A stretch of 64,000 nt of DNA from assembly GCF_001027925.1 (NCBI RefSeq), contig NZ_LECT01000014.1, positions 1-64,000 on the forward strand, written 5' to 3'. A program made the translations under genes and the position numbers. The DNA comes from Rhodopirellula islandica (GTDB lineage: Bacteria > Planctomycetota > Planctomycetia > Pirellulales > Pirellulaceae). Below the pieces are notes generated by a model. That model saw only the letters and a list, made by a program, of their open reading frames with translations. It was not told the DNA's origin and ran no database searches. This document shows, in pieces, positions 50,513 to 58,860 of this stretch (position 1 is its first letter; each line of letters starts with the position of its first letter).

Positions 50513-51952
50513 GTGCCGATAGGTTATCACGGCGGTGCAAAGTGGGCTACGTGGTCGATTCGCCAACGCTGTCAAATTGTGAGTCGTGCACGCGACGAAA
50601 TCGCTTCGCGAGTCGATCAGTTGACACACTTCAGCCGGAGCAAACAACGGACCGACGATGCAGAAACGGTGGCGTCGGAATTGCTCCCCTTGTGCGAGGC
50701 ATTGCGGTGGATCGGCAAGCATGGGAAGAAAACGCTGGCACCCCGAAAAGTTGGATGGATCGGGCGTCCAATGTGGATGTGGGGCGTCCGCAGCGTCGTC
50801 CAACGAGTCCCCCTGGGGCGAGTCCTGATCCTCGGAACCTGGAACTACCCGCTGCTGTTGCCTGGCGTTCAAATGGCACAGGCCCTCGCCGCGGGGAATG
50901 AAGTTTGCCTCAAACCCGCCGCCGGGACCGAAGCCGTGTCCGCCGAATTGATCGCCGCTTTTTATGCCGCGGGCGTACCGGAACATGCGATCACGTTGCT
51001 GAATTCCACCACCGAGGCGGCGATCGAGGCCCAAGCCTCAGGCGTCGACTTGGTCGTCTTGACCGGATCCGTCGAAACCGGCCGAAAAGTCCTGCACCAA
51101 TCGGCCGAGAACCTGACCCCTTCGATCATGGAATTGTCCGGGGTGGATGCGGCGATCGTGCTGCCTCAGGCCGACCTCAACCGCGCAGTCGAGGCAGTCA
51201 CGTTTGGTCTGCTGTTCAACAGCGGTGCAACTTGCATCGGCCCGAGGCGACTGATGATCCAAACCGATCCATCCACCGCCGCCTTGCCAGAACGACTGAT
51301 CGATCGATTGCGAAAGACCAACGAAGTCACCCTTCATCCCGCGGCGCGGACCAGCACCGCCGACTTGCTGGACGATGTTCTCCGAAAAGGTGCCAAGGAC
51401 AGCCTGGGCCGGTACGATTCTGCCACCCTTCGCACCACCGGCAAGATGCACGCCGTGGTGCTTGAAAACGTCCCCGAGAGTCATGCCATTTTGCAAAGTG
51501 ACGTGTTCGCGCCCGTCATCTCGATCATCCCGGTCAAGCTGCCCGAGCACGCGGTCCAGATGGTCAATGCATGCCCGTATCGTCTGGCCGCCTCCGTGTT
51601 CGGCCCGACTTCCCAAGCTCAATCCATCGCGAAACAACTGGATGTCGGCGTGGTGACGATCAATGACTTGGTCGCACCCACGGCCGACCCCCGCTTGCCC
51701 TTTGGTGGTCGCGGCCAAAGTGGCTTCGGCGTGACGCGAGGCCCAGAAGGATTGCTCGCGATGACCACGCCTCGAGTCATTGCCACCCGACGCGGCCGCG
51801 TCGCGATGCACTTGTCACCTCGAAACGATGCCGATGCGGAATTGTTGTCCGGCGTACTGCAGTGGTCGCACAGCACCGGATGGACGCGGCGAATCGCAGC
51901 CCTCCGGCGAGTCACCACTGCCGCCGCTCAGTGGCGTGCATTAAAAAAGTAG
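50513..51952 (+). CDS. Aldehyde dehydrogenase, candidate carotenoid-aldehyde oxidase
   Basis: A 479-residue ALDH-superfamily enzyme oxidising an aldehyde to a carboxylate with NAD(P). Visible are PLGRVLILGTWNYPLLL, the catalytic Glu207 in MELSG and nucleophile Cys241 in GATCIGPRR, plus PFGGRGQSGFG. The hydrophobic C-terminus resembles fatty/isoprenoid aldehyde dehydrogenases. GTG 50513 fits best; the open frame upstream runs antisense to the nitroreductase gene. It heads a four-gene co-directional run with CrtI-type, acyltransferase and glycosyltransferase genes. By analogy with AldH of the staphyloxanthin pathway it would make the terminal carboxyl group of a C30 carotenoid. This is inference from context. 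Confidence 0.85.
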   Translation: MPIGYHGGAKWATWSIRQRCQIVSRARDEIASRVDQLTHFSRSKQRTDDAETVASELLPLCEALRWIGKHGKKTLAPRKVGWIGRPMWMWGVRSVVQRVPLGRVLILGTWNYPLLLPGVQMAQALAAGNEVCLKPAAGTEAVSAELIAAFYAAGVPEHAITLLNSTTEAAIEAQASGVDLVVLTGSVETGRKVLHQSAENLTPSIMELSGVDAAIVLPQADLNRAVEAVTFGLLFNSGATCIGPRRLMIQTDPSTAALPERLIDRLRKTNEVTLHPAARTSTADLLDDVLRKGAKDSLGRYDSATLRTTGKMHAVVLENVPESHAILQSDVFAPVISIIPVKLPEHAVQMVNACPYRLAASVFGPTSQAQSIAKQLDVGVVTINDLVAPTADPRLPFGGRGQSGFGVTRGPEGLLAMTTPRVIATRRGRVAMHLSPRNDADAELLSGVLQWSHSTGWTRRIAALRRVTTAAAQWRALKK

Positions 51953-52007
51953 TGCATGACGCACCCGCATTTGCCCGGAACGTTTCCCCACGGATCGAAA
52001 GCCCCCG

Positions 52008-53612
52008 ATGATCGCCCCCCATTCCGCCGCAAATGAACCCTACGCCCCGGCTGAGAAAACATCCAATCCACAACATGTCGTGGTGGTTGGCGGTGGATTG
52101 GCCGGATTGTCATCTGCCTGCGTGTTGGCCGCCCGCGGTCACAAGGTCACGCTTTGCGACAAAAACGATTGGGTCGGCGGCAAAGCGGCCGTGCATCAAA
52201 CCGAAGGCTACCGATTCGACATGGGGCCGACGATCCTGACGCTGCCGAGTGTCTTGCGTCGGGTCTTCACCGAAGCCGGGCGAAAGATGGAGGACTACCT
52301 CGATCTCATCGCCTTGGATCCGCAGTGGCGATGCTTCTTCGAAGGCACACCCCAATCAGGCACCCAAGAGAACACGGTGCTGGACTTGGTCGCTGACGTC
52401 GAACAGATGAAACGTCACCTGCGTGACTTCACTGGGGGCGACGCAACCGGCCAAGGTTACGAATCATTCATCGAGCGAAGCAAGCAACTTCACGGTGTCT
52501 CGGATCGATTCTTCTTTTGGCGATCGATCGGTGGGTTGGCCGACACCATGGAAGTCGGGGGTGCGTTTTCCGCCGCCGTGTTGAAAGATGTCCTGTCACT
52601 CAAGATGGGTCGCAGCGTCGCTTCGATCGTCCGCTCACACGTCCCTGAACATCGTGTGTCGCAAATGATGGATCACTTCACCCAGTACGTTGGCTCGTCG
52701 CCCTACGCGTCGCCTGCCGTCTTGTGCAGCATCGCTCACATGCAAACCGAAGAAGGCATTTGGTACCCGATCGGCGGCACGCGAGCGGTCCCCGAGGCAT
52801 TGTCAAAACTCGCTGGCGAACTCGGCGTTGACATCCGAACCGGAACCGACATCCTGCGGATCGAAACCGGAGGCGGATCGGTCAGCGGCGTGACCACAGC
52901 GGGCGGCGAAACGATTGCCTGCGATGCCGTGGTCAGCAACTGCGACGCGATTCGAACCTACCGCGAATTGCTCAGCGGTACACCGGAGTCGACCAAGTTC
53001 GAAAAGTCCAATCACTACGAAGCGGCCTGCAGTGGCGTGGTGCTGTACCTGGGACTGAACCGCCGCTACGAACAACTGCTGCACCACAACTTCGTGTTCT
53101 CCAAAGATCCGGAAGAAGAGTTCGACTACATCTACAAAAAAGGCCAACCAGCGCCCGATCCAACCGCGTACGTCTGTGCTCCCACGATCAGCGAACCCGA
53201 AGTGGCACCCGATGGCTGTGAAGCTCTCTATATCTTGGTGCACACGCCTTACCTGCGGCCCGGTCATGACTGGAAAGCCATGCTGCCGAACTACCGTGAC
53301 GTGATTCTGGACAAACTGGAACGAACCGCTGGGATGGAAGGCATTCGCGATGCGATTGTGACCGAAGATTCACTGACTCCGGAGGGCATCCACAATCGTT
53401 ACCGCGTTCTCAACGGCGCGATCTATGGTTTGGCCAGCCACGGCAAGTTCACCGGCGCCTTCAAACCTGGCAACCGTCGCAAGGACCTCCGTGGTTTGTA
53501 CCTGGCCGGCGGGGCGGCTCACCCCGGCCCTGGCATGCCGATGGTCTTGATGAGCGGCTGGATCGCAGCGGATTCGCTGGACCAAGACGTGACCAACGGA
53601 AAATTCGCGTGA
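52008..53612 (+). CDS. CrtI/CrtN/CrtP-type carotenoid desaturase or oxidase
   Basis: A 534-residue FAD flavoprotein of the phytoene-desaturase family. The N-terminal dinucleotide fold VVVVGGGLAGLSSACVLAARG, the GGKAAVHQTEGYRFDMGPTILTLP segment and the C-terminal YLAGGAAHPGPGMPMVLMSGW signature are clear. Whether it desaturates a C30/C40 polyene (CrtN/CrtI-like) or oxidises a terminal methyl to an aldehyde (CrtP-like) cannot be told without a phylogeny. It starts at ATG 52008 and overlaps the acyltransferase start by 4 nt (GTGA). Its position between the aldehyde dehydrogenase and acyltransferase genes favours the oxidase role. Confidence 0.9.
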   Translation: MIAPHSAANEPYAPAEKTSNPQHVVVVGGGLAGLSSACVLAARGHKVTLCDKNDWVGGKAAVHQTEGYRFDMGPTILTLPSVLRRVFTEAGRKMEDYLDLIALDPQWRCFFEGTPQSGTQENTVLDLVADVEQMKRHLRDFTGGDATGQGYESFIERSKQLHGVSDRFFFWRSIGGLADTMEVGGAFSAAVLKDVLSLKMGRSVASIVRSHVPEHRVSQMMDHFTQYVGSSPYASPAVLCSIAHMQTEEGIWYPIGGTRAVPEALSKLAGELGVDIRTGTDILRIETGGGSVSGVTTAGGETIACDAVVSNCDAIRTYRELLSGTPESTKFEKSNHYEAACSGVVLYLGLNRRYEQLLHHNFVFSKDPEEEFDYIYKKGQPAPDPTAYVCAPTISEPEVAPDGCEALYILVHTPYLRPGHDWKAMLPNYRDVILDKLERTAGMEGIRDAIVTEDSLTPEGIHNRYRVLNGAIYGLASHGKFTGAFKPGNRRKDLRGLYLAGGAAHPGPGMPMVLMSGWIAADSLDQDVTNGKFA

Positions 53613-54460
53613 CGGCAGCCTCCGACGTCATTGCGAAACCGGCGGATTGGTTTCAAAACGGATTTCATCGGTTCCTGCACTCCTACCTTCGTCGCAACTT
53701 CCACGCGATCGCGTTCGCACGTGAAACGGAATTGCAGACGCAGTTTCATTCGTTGGCCGAAGCAAACCCAGAACACGCCCAGGCCTCACCGCTGCAGGAC
53801 GGCAGCCTTCCGCTGATCGTCTACAGCAATCACGCCTCGTGGTGGGATCCATTGCTGGCTCACGCGATCAACGAACGGCTGCTCGCGCCGCGACAGTTCT
53901 ATGCACCGATCGATGCGGAGGCACTCCAGCAATACAAGGTTTTCGAAAAGCTGGGCTTCTTCGGCGTGCAATCGGATTCGAATCGAGGCGCCGCCCAATT
54001 CCTCAAGACCACCGCGGCCTTGTTCCAGCGTGAACACAGTGCGTTGTGGGTCACCCCCGAAGGACGCTTCGCAGACGTTCGCGATCACGAGGCGGAATTG
54101 ATGCCCGGTCTGGCTCACGTGTGTTCGAAACTGGACCGCGGCTGGGTCCTGCCGCTGGCGATGGAATATGTGTTTTGGGACGAGCGTTTACCGCTGGTCT
54201 TGTTCCGTTTCGGCGATGTCATCTCAATCCCCACCGTGAGTGACTGGGACAAATCTCATTGGTCGGCCGAGCTCACGCGGCGTCTTCGGACCAGTCAATC
54301 GCGATTGGCGGAATTGTGCATCCAGCGATCGAGCGAACCGTTTCAAAATCTACTGCCAGGCAAACGCGGAGCTTCCGGTATGTATGACACGGCTAGGCGA
54401 TTGAAGTCGTGGATGACCGGCCAATCATTCCAAGCCAGTCACGGGGACCAGTTTCAATGA
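53609..54460 (+). CDS. PlsC-type acyltransferase, candidate carotenoid-sugar acyltransferase
   Basis: A 283-residue lysophospholipid-acyltransferase-fold protein. The catalytic NHASWWD (HX4D) and the TPEGRF block are present, plus a hydrophobic stretch near GWVLPLAMEYVFW. General members acylate glycerol-3-phosphate derivatives. In this operon the likely acceptor is a glycosylated carotenoid, as for staphyloxanthin CrtO (inference). It starts at GTG 53609 overlapping the desaturase stop, and its own stop overlaps the glycosyltransferase start in ATGA. Confidence 0.87.
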   Translation: MTAASDVIAKPADWFQNGFHRFLHSYLRRNFHAIAFARETELQTQFHSLAEANPEHAQASPLQDGSLPLIVYSNHASWWDPLLAHAINERLLAPRQFYAPIDAEALQQYKVFEKLGFFGVQSDSNRGAAQFLKTTAALFQREHSALWVTPEGRFADVRDHEAELMPGLAHVCSKLDRGWVLPLAMEYVFWDERLPLVLFRFGDVISIPTVSDWDKSHWSAELTRRLRTSQSRLAELCIQRSSEPFQNLLPGKRGASGMYDTARRLKSWMTGQSFQASHGDQFQ

Positions 54461-55674
54461 TCGCTTGGATGGAATGGTTCCTCATCGCGGTCCTGCCGTT
54501 TGTCTCGTTGGTTCTGGCGGCGCTGGCGGCGGGCATGTTCGTGTCCAATTTGCCACTGTTCATGGACGGCAAACGATCCGATCACGTCGACGCATCTGAA
54601 TCGGGCGGCACCGATCCTCCTCGCGTGTCGGTGTTGATCCCAGCCAGAAACGAAGAGAGCTCGATCGCGGCTTGTATCGAATCCGTGTTGCGATCCGTGC
54701 AGGTCGACCTGGAGGCCATTGTGCTGGACGACGGCTCCACGGATCAAACCGGAACGATCGTTCGCGAAATCGCACAGCGAGACTCGCGAGTAAAGTTGAT
54801 CGAAGGCATCGAACTTCCCGAAGGCTGGAATGGCAAGCAACATGCCTGTTACCGACTGGCTCAGCATGCCGAATGCGAACACCTGTTGTTCTTGGACGCC
54901 GACGTGCGACTGGAACCGACCGCCCTGATCGATCTTTGCCGACGTTTCGCGGTTGAACACGATGGCGGCAAAATGGGTTTGCTCAGTGCCTTCCCTCGGC
55001 AGGAAACCGGCACACTGGCCGAGAAACTCTTGATCCCGATGATGCACTTCATCTTGCTTTCGTACCTGCCGTTCGCGCGGATGCGAGGCAGCACGCACCC
55101 GGCGTACGCGTCCGGATGTGGGCAACTGTTCTTCACAACCCAGGCCGCCTACCAGGCCGCGGGGACTCATGCTGCAATTCGATCGAGTCGCCATGATGGG
55201 CTGAAACTACCCAAGGCCTATCGAGAAAACGGGATGCTGACGGACTGCGTGGACGGGTCGCAGTGGGCGGTTTGCCGGATGTACACGTCGGCGGGGGAGG
55301 TGGTGCAGGGGCTGCTCAAGAACGCAGACGAAGGCATCGCGAATTCTCGGTTGTTGATTCCGTTCACGATTTTGTTGGGCGGAGCCAATCTGTTGCCGTG
55401 GATCACGTTGGTCATTGCCTTGGCAAAGCGGTCCAGCCTGATCGTTGAAGGCTTGCCGGTTTCGACGTCGGTGGTGATCGGGATCCTGGTCAGCACGATC
55501 GCGATTTTGGTGAGCTACGTGCCTCGAATGACCGGGGCGATCCGGCTGGGGCAGAGCGTCACGGGAGCGATCCTGCACCCGATTGCGATCGTCAGTTTCC
55601 TGCTGATCCAGTGGTGGGCATTCTGGAATCACCTCCGAGGCCGACAAGTCACCTGGCGCGGCCGCCTGGGCTGA
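54457..55674 (+). CDS. Membrane GT2 glycosyltransferase, CrtQ-like
   Basis: A 405-residue integral-membrane family 2 glycosyltransferase. An N-terminal helix (WFLIAVLPFVSLVLAALAAGM) precedes the catalytic domain with VSVLIPARNEE, VLDDGSTDQT and the DXD-type LFLDADVRL. Three or so C-terminal helices follow (LLIPFTILLGGANLLPWITLVIALA, VVIGILVSTIAILVSYV, PIAIVSFLLIQWWAF). The layout and length resemble CrtQ, which glucosylates the C30 carotenoic acid in staphyloxanthin synthesis. ATG 54457 overlaps the acyltransferase stop. It is the last gene of the run. Confidence 0.88.
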   Translation: MIAWMEWFLIAVLPFVSLVLAALAAGMFVSNLPLFMDGKRSDHVDASESGGTDPPRVSVLIPARNEESSIAACIESVLRSVQVDLEAIVLDDGSTDQTGTIVREIAQRDSRVKLIEGIELPEGWNGKQHACYRLAQHAECEHLLFLDADVRLEPTALIDLCRRFAVEHDGGKMGLLSAFPRQETGTLAEKLLIPMMHFILLSYLPFARMRGSTHPAYASGCGQLFFTTQAAYQAAGTHAAIRSSRHDGLKLPKAYRENGMLTDCVDGSQWAVCRMYTSAGEVVQGLLKNADEGIANSRLLIPFTILLGGANLLPWITLVIALAKRSSLIVEGLPVSTSVVIGILVSTIAILVSYVPRMTGAIRLGQSVTGAILHPIAIVSFLLIQWWAFWNHLRGRQVTWRGRLG

Positions 55675-55701
55675 CGCACGCTGCTTCCCACCGAAGATGA
55701 C

Positions 55702-55821
55702 CATGGGTTGAAAACCCAAGGCTTTCGGCTGCCGTCGCTCCGCGACTGGTTGTGCGTGTCGGGGTGAGCTAACAACCGCGGAGCGGTGACAGTTGTCAGC
55801 CTCGGGTTTTCAACCCGAGGT
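55702..55821. repeat. ~120-bp intergenic repeat element, copy 2 (inverted)
   Basis: This is the opposite-orientation copy of the element at 124-240. It shares the order TTGAAAACCCAAGGC, TTTCGGCTG, CGTCGCTCCGCGACTGG, CGCGGAGCGGTGACAGTTGTCAGCCTCGGG (in parts) and the terminal hairpin. The centre (about 20 bp) has diverged most. Confidence 0.85.
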
Positions 55822-55894
55822 CTCGATACAACCTCCTGACTCGACAAGCCGCTCGGGACGCGCGAAAAACAAATGGTGGCTGGCGTCTCGGTTT

Positions 55895-55987
55895 CGCCCC
55901 GGATGGGGCCGTCGTACTTAGCTCGGGGCGGAAGCCCCGAGAGACCGATACCGGAAAACAAACGGTCGCCCCGGACGGGGCCGTCGT
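55895..55987. repeat. Direct pair of GGGGCC hairpins around a third stem
   Basis: CGCCCCGGATGGGGCCGTCG (55895-55914) and CGCCCCGGACGGGGCCGTCG (55967-55986) differ at one base. Between them CTCGGGGC/GCCCCGAG forms a stem with a GGAA loop (55922-55941). The same class of hairpin is seen near 7195-7212. Confidence 0.75.
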
Positions 55988-56008
55988 GGGATTTTGGGGA
56001 GTCCCTCG

Positions 56009-56023
56009 CTCACGCGTCGGGTT
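56009..56023. repeat. CTCACGCGTCGGGTT unit
   Basis: This is an exact reverse complement of the 15-mer AACCCGACGCGTGAG at 48565-48579, marking another dispersed intergenic repeat. Confidence 0.75.
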
Positions 56024-56191
56024 GTGATGGGTGGTCTTGGTGAGACATTGGATCGAGTCTTTTCAGATTGTTGGCGAGCGGGCGGATTGCCGCACCCCGT
56101 TTTCCTGCGTCTTTTTATCCGGTTGGCTCCCTGGAGCAAATGTGTTCCGATTTGGGGGTTCGCTTTGTTTTCAAGTGCAAGGATTCCTTCG

Positions 56192-57598
56192 TTGTTTAGG
56201 CCTCATTCACGTCTTTGGTTGCTGGCCGCTGCGTGCTGCCTTCCTGTCGCGGTTGGCTGCAATGACAGCGAGATGGAGTTTGAATCCAATCGTGTTCATG
56301 CGATGGCGCTCGAACGTTCACGGGATCTGCCTACCGAAGCGGCATTGGCGGATGTCGAATTGGTGCTGGCCGAACTGTTCGGAACCCCCGCAGAACCCGC
56401 CTGGCCGGCCGATCGACTGACCGCCGACCAACGTGCATTGGTTTCGCTGGAACGGCTTCAACAAGCCTCCGGGTCCGTCGAAAGCGACGCTGAGAACGTG
56501 CACCGCGGGCTGTACACCGAGCACTGCGTGATCTGCCACGGTGTTTCCGGCAGCGGCGCCGGTCCTGCATCGATGTACCAGTGGCCTTACCCCCGAGATT
56601 TCCGGGCCGGCGTGTTCAAGTGGAAATCAACGCAGCGGGATGCCAAGCCGACTCGCGATGATCTGCGGCGATTGCTGGTAAACGGGATCCCAGGCACTCC
56701 CATGCCTTCGTTCATGACCGTGACGCCAAGCGACCGCGAAGCGCTGATCGACTACCTGATTTATCTCTCGATTCGCGGCGAAGTCGAGCGTCAACTGCTG
56801 GCTCTGGCGATCGATGACCTTGGCTACGAAGACACACCGCCGACCGATGACCTGCGTTTGCGAGTGACGGTCACGGAACAAGCCAATCTGGGAAGAAACG
56901 AGGCAGGGGAGATCGTTTTTACCGATTTGACACAGTCCAGCCGTGATGCGAAGCCCCAGGCACCTGACGAGGGCAATCAACCTGAATCGACGGCCGTGGA
57001 ACCGACCGAAGGCGAATTGGCGGTCGAGGAAATCCTGCAGGCGGTGGCCAGCGAATGGGTTCAGCCGCAGGCGTCTCCCGTGCCACCAGAACAAATCCCC
57101 CATGCCGCCGATGAACTGCACGCCTCGATCGCTCGCGGTGCCAAGCTGTTCAGTGGCCAAGTTGCCAACTGCGCGGGGTGCCACGGTCCGGCGGGGCAGG
57201 GCGGGTTGCCGCTGAATGACCTGGATGACTGGACCAAGGAATTCACGACTCGGATTGGGATCACGCCCACGGATGCCGACGCGGTCAAACCTTTCCGCAA
57301 AGCCGGCGCACTGCCACCGCGAATCATCGAGCCCCGCCGACTGGCTGGTGGGGTGTTGCGAGGCGGCGACGATCCTGAGACCCTTTTCCGCCGGATTCAG
57401 CACGGAATCGCAGGAACGCCGATGCCGGGAATCGAACTCAGCGAGTCAGCCACGGGCGCAACAGGACTAACCCCTGGAGACGTTTGGGACTTGGTTCATT
57501 ACGTTCAGTCGCTGGTCCAGCCCACGCCCAAACCGTCCGTGCGTGTGGTGGACGACGAAAATCCCTCCGCTGCCGTAGAAACAGGTGTCTCCTTATGA
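56192..57598 (+). CDS. Di-haem c-type cytochrome lipoprotein of the cytochrome-oxidase cluster
   Basis: A 468-residue lipoprotein with two cytochrome c domains: CVICHG (about residue 110) with GTPMPSFM, and CAGCHG (about residue 320) with GTPMPGI. I choose TTG 56192 because AAGGA lies 8 nt upstream and the resulting signal peptide puts the lipobox cysteine (AVGC) at residue 23. A frame extending to 55994 would run through repeat DNA. It heads an operon with ctaA and ctaB (4-nt overlap with a small membrane gene). It probably feeds electrons to a haem-copper oxidase encoded beyond the window (inference). Confidence 0.85.
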   Translation: MFRPHSRLWLLAAACCLPVAVGCNDSEMEFESNRVHAMALERSRDLPTEAALADVELVLAELFGTPAEPAWPADRLTADQRALVSLERLQQASGSVESDAENVHRGLYTEHCVICHGVSGSGAGPASMYQWPYPRDFRAGVFKWKSTQRDAKPTRDDLRRLLVNGIPGTPMPSFMTVTPSDREALIDYLIYLSIRGEVERQLLALAIDDLGYEDTPPTDDLRLRVTVTEQANLGRNEAGEIVFTDLTQSSRDAKPQAPDEGNQPESTAVEPTEGELAVEEILQAVASEWVQPQASPVPPEQIPHAADELHASIARGAKLFSGQVANCAGCHGPAGQGGLPLNDLDDWTKEFTTRIGITPTDADAVKPFRKAGALPPRIIEPRRLAGGVLRGGDDPETLFRRIQHGIAGTPMPGIELSESATGATGLTPGDVWDLVHYVQSLVQPTPKPSVRVVDDENPSAAVETGVSL

Positions 57599-57771
57599 GT
57601 CGCGACAATTATCGAACCGTTGGCGCGATCGTCGGTTTGGCATTGGGAATCGGTGCCATGTTCCTGTTCGGCATGTCCGGAATTGTTCCCGGAGCCATGT
57701 TTGGCGCGGGTGGATGCGTGATTGGCGGGATTGCCGGAGAACAGATTTTTGATCGACGAGGGCAGCAATGA
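57595..57771 (+). CDS. 58-residue membrane protein
   Basis: A short protein (MSRDNYRTVGAI...) with two hydrophobic, Gly-rich helices: VGAIVGLALGIGAMFLFGM and IVPGAMFGAGGCVIGGIAG. It overlaps both neighbours by 4 nt (ATGA at each end), which is strong evidence that it is translated as part of the oxidase-assembly operon. Its function is unknown; a small assembly factor or subunit is possible. Confidence 0.8.
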   Translation: MSRDNYRTVGAIVGLALGIGAMFLFGMSGIVPGAMFGAGGCVIGGIAGEQIFDRRGQQ

Positions 57772-58847
57772 ACCAAGCTGCTGACACCCAAAACGCATCC
57801 GAATCCGGCCCCGAATCCGAAATGGAACGCCCCGCGGACGCGAACACCAGCGATTCACCGAAGGAGGACGGCTCGCAATCCGTTCCCCAATGGCCTCACC
57901 GGCTGACTCGCGTGATGGTCTGCTTGACCTGGCCGCTGATCTGGGTCGGGGGGTTGGTGACGACCTACGACGCGGGCATGTCGGTTCCGGATTGGCCGGG
58001 AACGTACGGGTACAACCTGCTTCTGTATCCGATCTCGACTTGGTTGCTGGGGCCGTTCGATTTGTTCATCGAACACGGCCACCGATTGCTGGCCGCCCTG
58101 GTTGGCTTCATCGCAATCGGGCTGGTCATTTCTTCCTTCCTGGCTGAAAAACGTCGCTGGGCAATTGGTTTGTCGGTGCTGGTGCTTGCCGCCGTGATTG
58201 GGCAGGGCGTTTTAGGCGGCTTGCGTGTGACGCTGAGTGCACGGACGCTGGCGATGATCCATGGATGCGTCGGCCCCGCGTTTTTTGTGCTGTGTGTGAT
58301 CGCGGCCTGCGTGACCGGCCGGAACTGGCTGGCCGCTTCGGTGCGTAAGTCCGCCGAGGGCACTTCCCCGCAAACCCCGACCGCGTTTTGGCCAATCGCG
58401 TTGTTGGTTTTGGCTTACATGCAGTTGGTTTTGGGAGCGATGATGCGGCATGCCTTGCCCGGTTTCAGCCCGGTCGGATTTGCCCACATCGTCAAGACGC
58501 ACATCACGATTGCCTTCGTCTTGTGGCTGATGACGGCTCTGGCGTACTGGCGAATGCGGCGCTGCGGCGATTTGACGCTGTCGCGTCCGGCGGGTGCCTT
58601 GATATGCTTTGTGGCCGTGCAAATCGGCTTGGGGGTGGCGACTTGGATTGTCAACTACGGCTACCCACAGATGCTGGCTCCACTTTCAGCGTCTGGCTCG
58701 TACCTGCTGCACAGCAAGAACGTCCTGGACGCCTGGATCGTGACGGGTCACGTTGCGACGGGATCGCTGATCTTGGCCGTTTCGTCACTGCTGTTGGTTC
58801 GCTTGTACCGCCGCCGACGCGTATTATCCTTCTCTGTCTCATCCTGA
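57768..58847 (+). CDS. ctaA: Haem A synthase (CtaA/COX15)
   Basis: A 359-residue multi-spanning membrane protein that oxidises haem O to haem A. About eight helices are visible, with haem-ligand histidines in FIEHGHRLLAAL, MIHGCVGPAFF, GFAHIVKTHITIAF and LHSKNVLDAWIVTGHVATG. The segment GGLVTTYDAGMSVPDWPGTYGYN is a family hallmark. A charged ~45-residue N-terminal extension precedes the first helix. It overlaps the upstream small gene in ATGA and is followed 13 bp later by ctaB. Confidence 0.95.
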   Translation: MNQAADTQNASESGPESEMERPADANTSDSPKEDGSQSVPQWPHRLTRVMVCLTWPLIWVGGLVTTYDAGMSVPDWPGTYGYNLLLYPISTWLLGPFDLFIEHGHRLLAALVGFIAIGLVISSFLAEKRRWAIGLSVLVLAAVIGQGVLGGLRVTLSARTLAMIHGCVGPAFFVLCVIAACVTGRNWLAASVRKSAEGTSPQTPTAFWPIALLVLAYMQLVLGAMMRHALPGFSPVGFAHIVKTHITIAFVLWLMTALAYWRMRRCGDLTLSRPAGALICFVAVQIGLGVATWIVNYGYPQMLAPLSASGSYLLHSKNVLDAWIVTGHVATGSLILAVSSLLLVRLYRRRRVLSFSVSS

Positions 58848-58860
58848 ACCCGGAACGATC

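Larger units (their letters stand above)
55675..56191. other. Repeat-dense intergenic region before cytochrome gene
   Basis: I see no gene in this ~517-bp spacer except the possible N-terminal extension of the cytochrome. It holds a ~120-bp element (55702-55821), two direct copies of a CGCCCCGG-hairpin (55895-55915 and 55967-55987) flanking another stem (55922-55941), and the ACGCGTCGGGTT motif (56009-56023). Confidence 0.75.

Noticed and set aside
55994-56191. N-terminal extension of the di-haem cytochrome
   Set aside because: It passes through a dispersed repeat, and a better start (TTG 56192 with AAGGA and a standard lipoprotein signal) exists.
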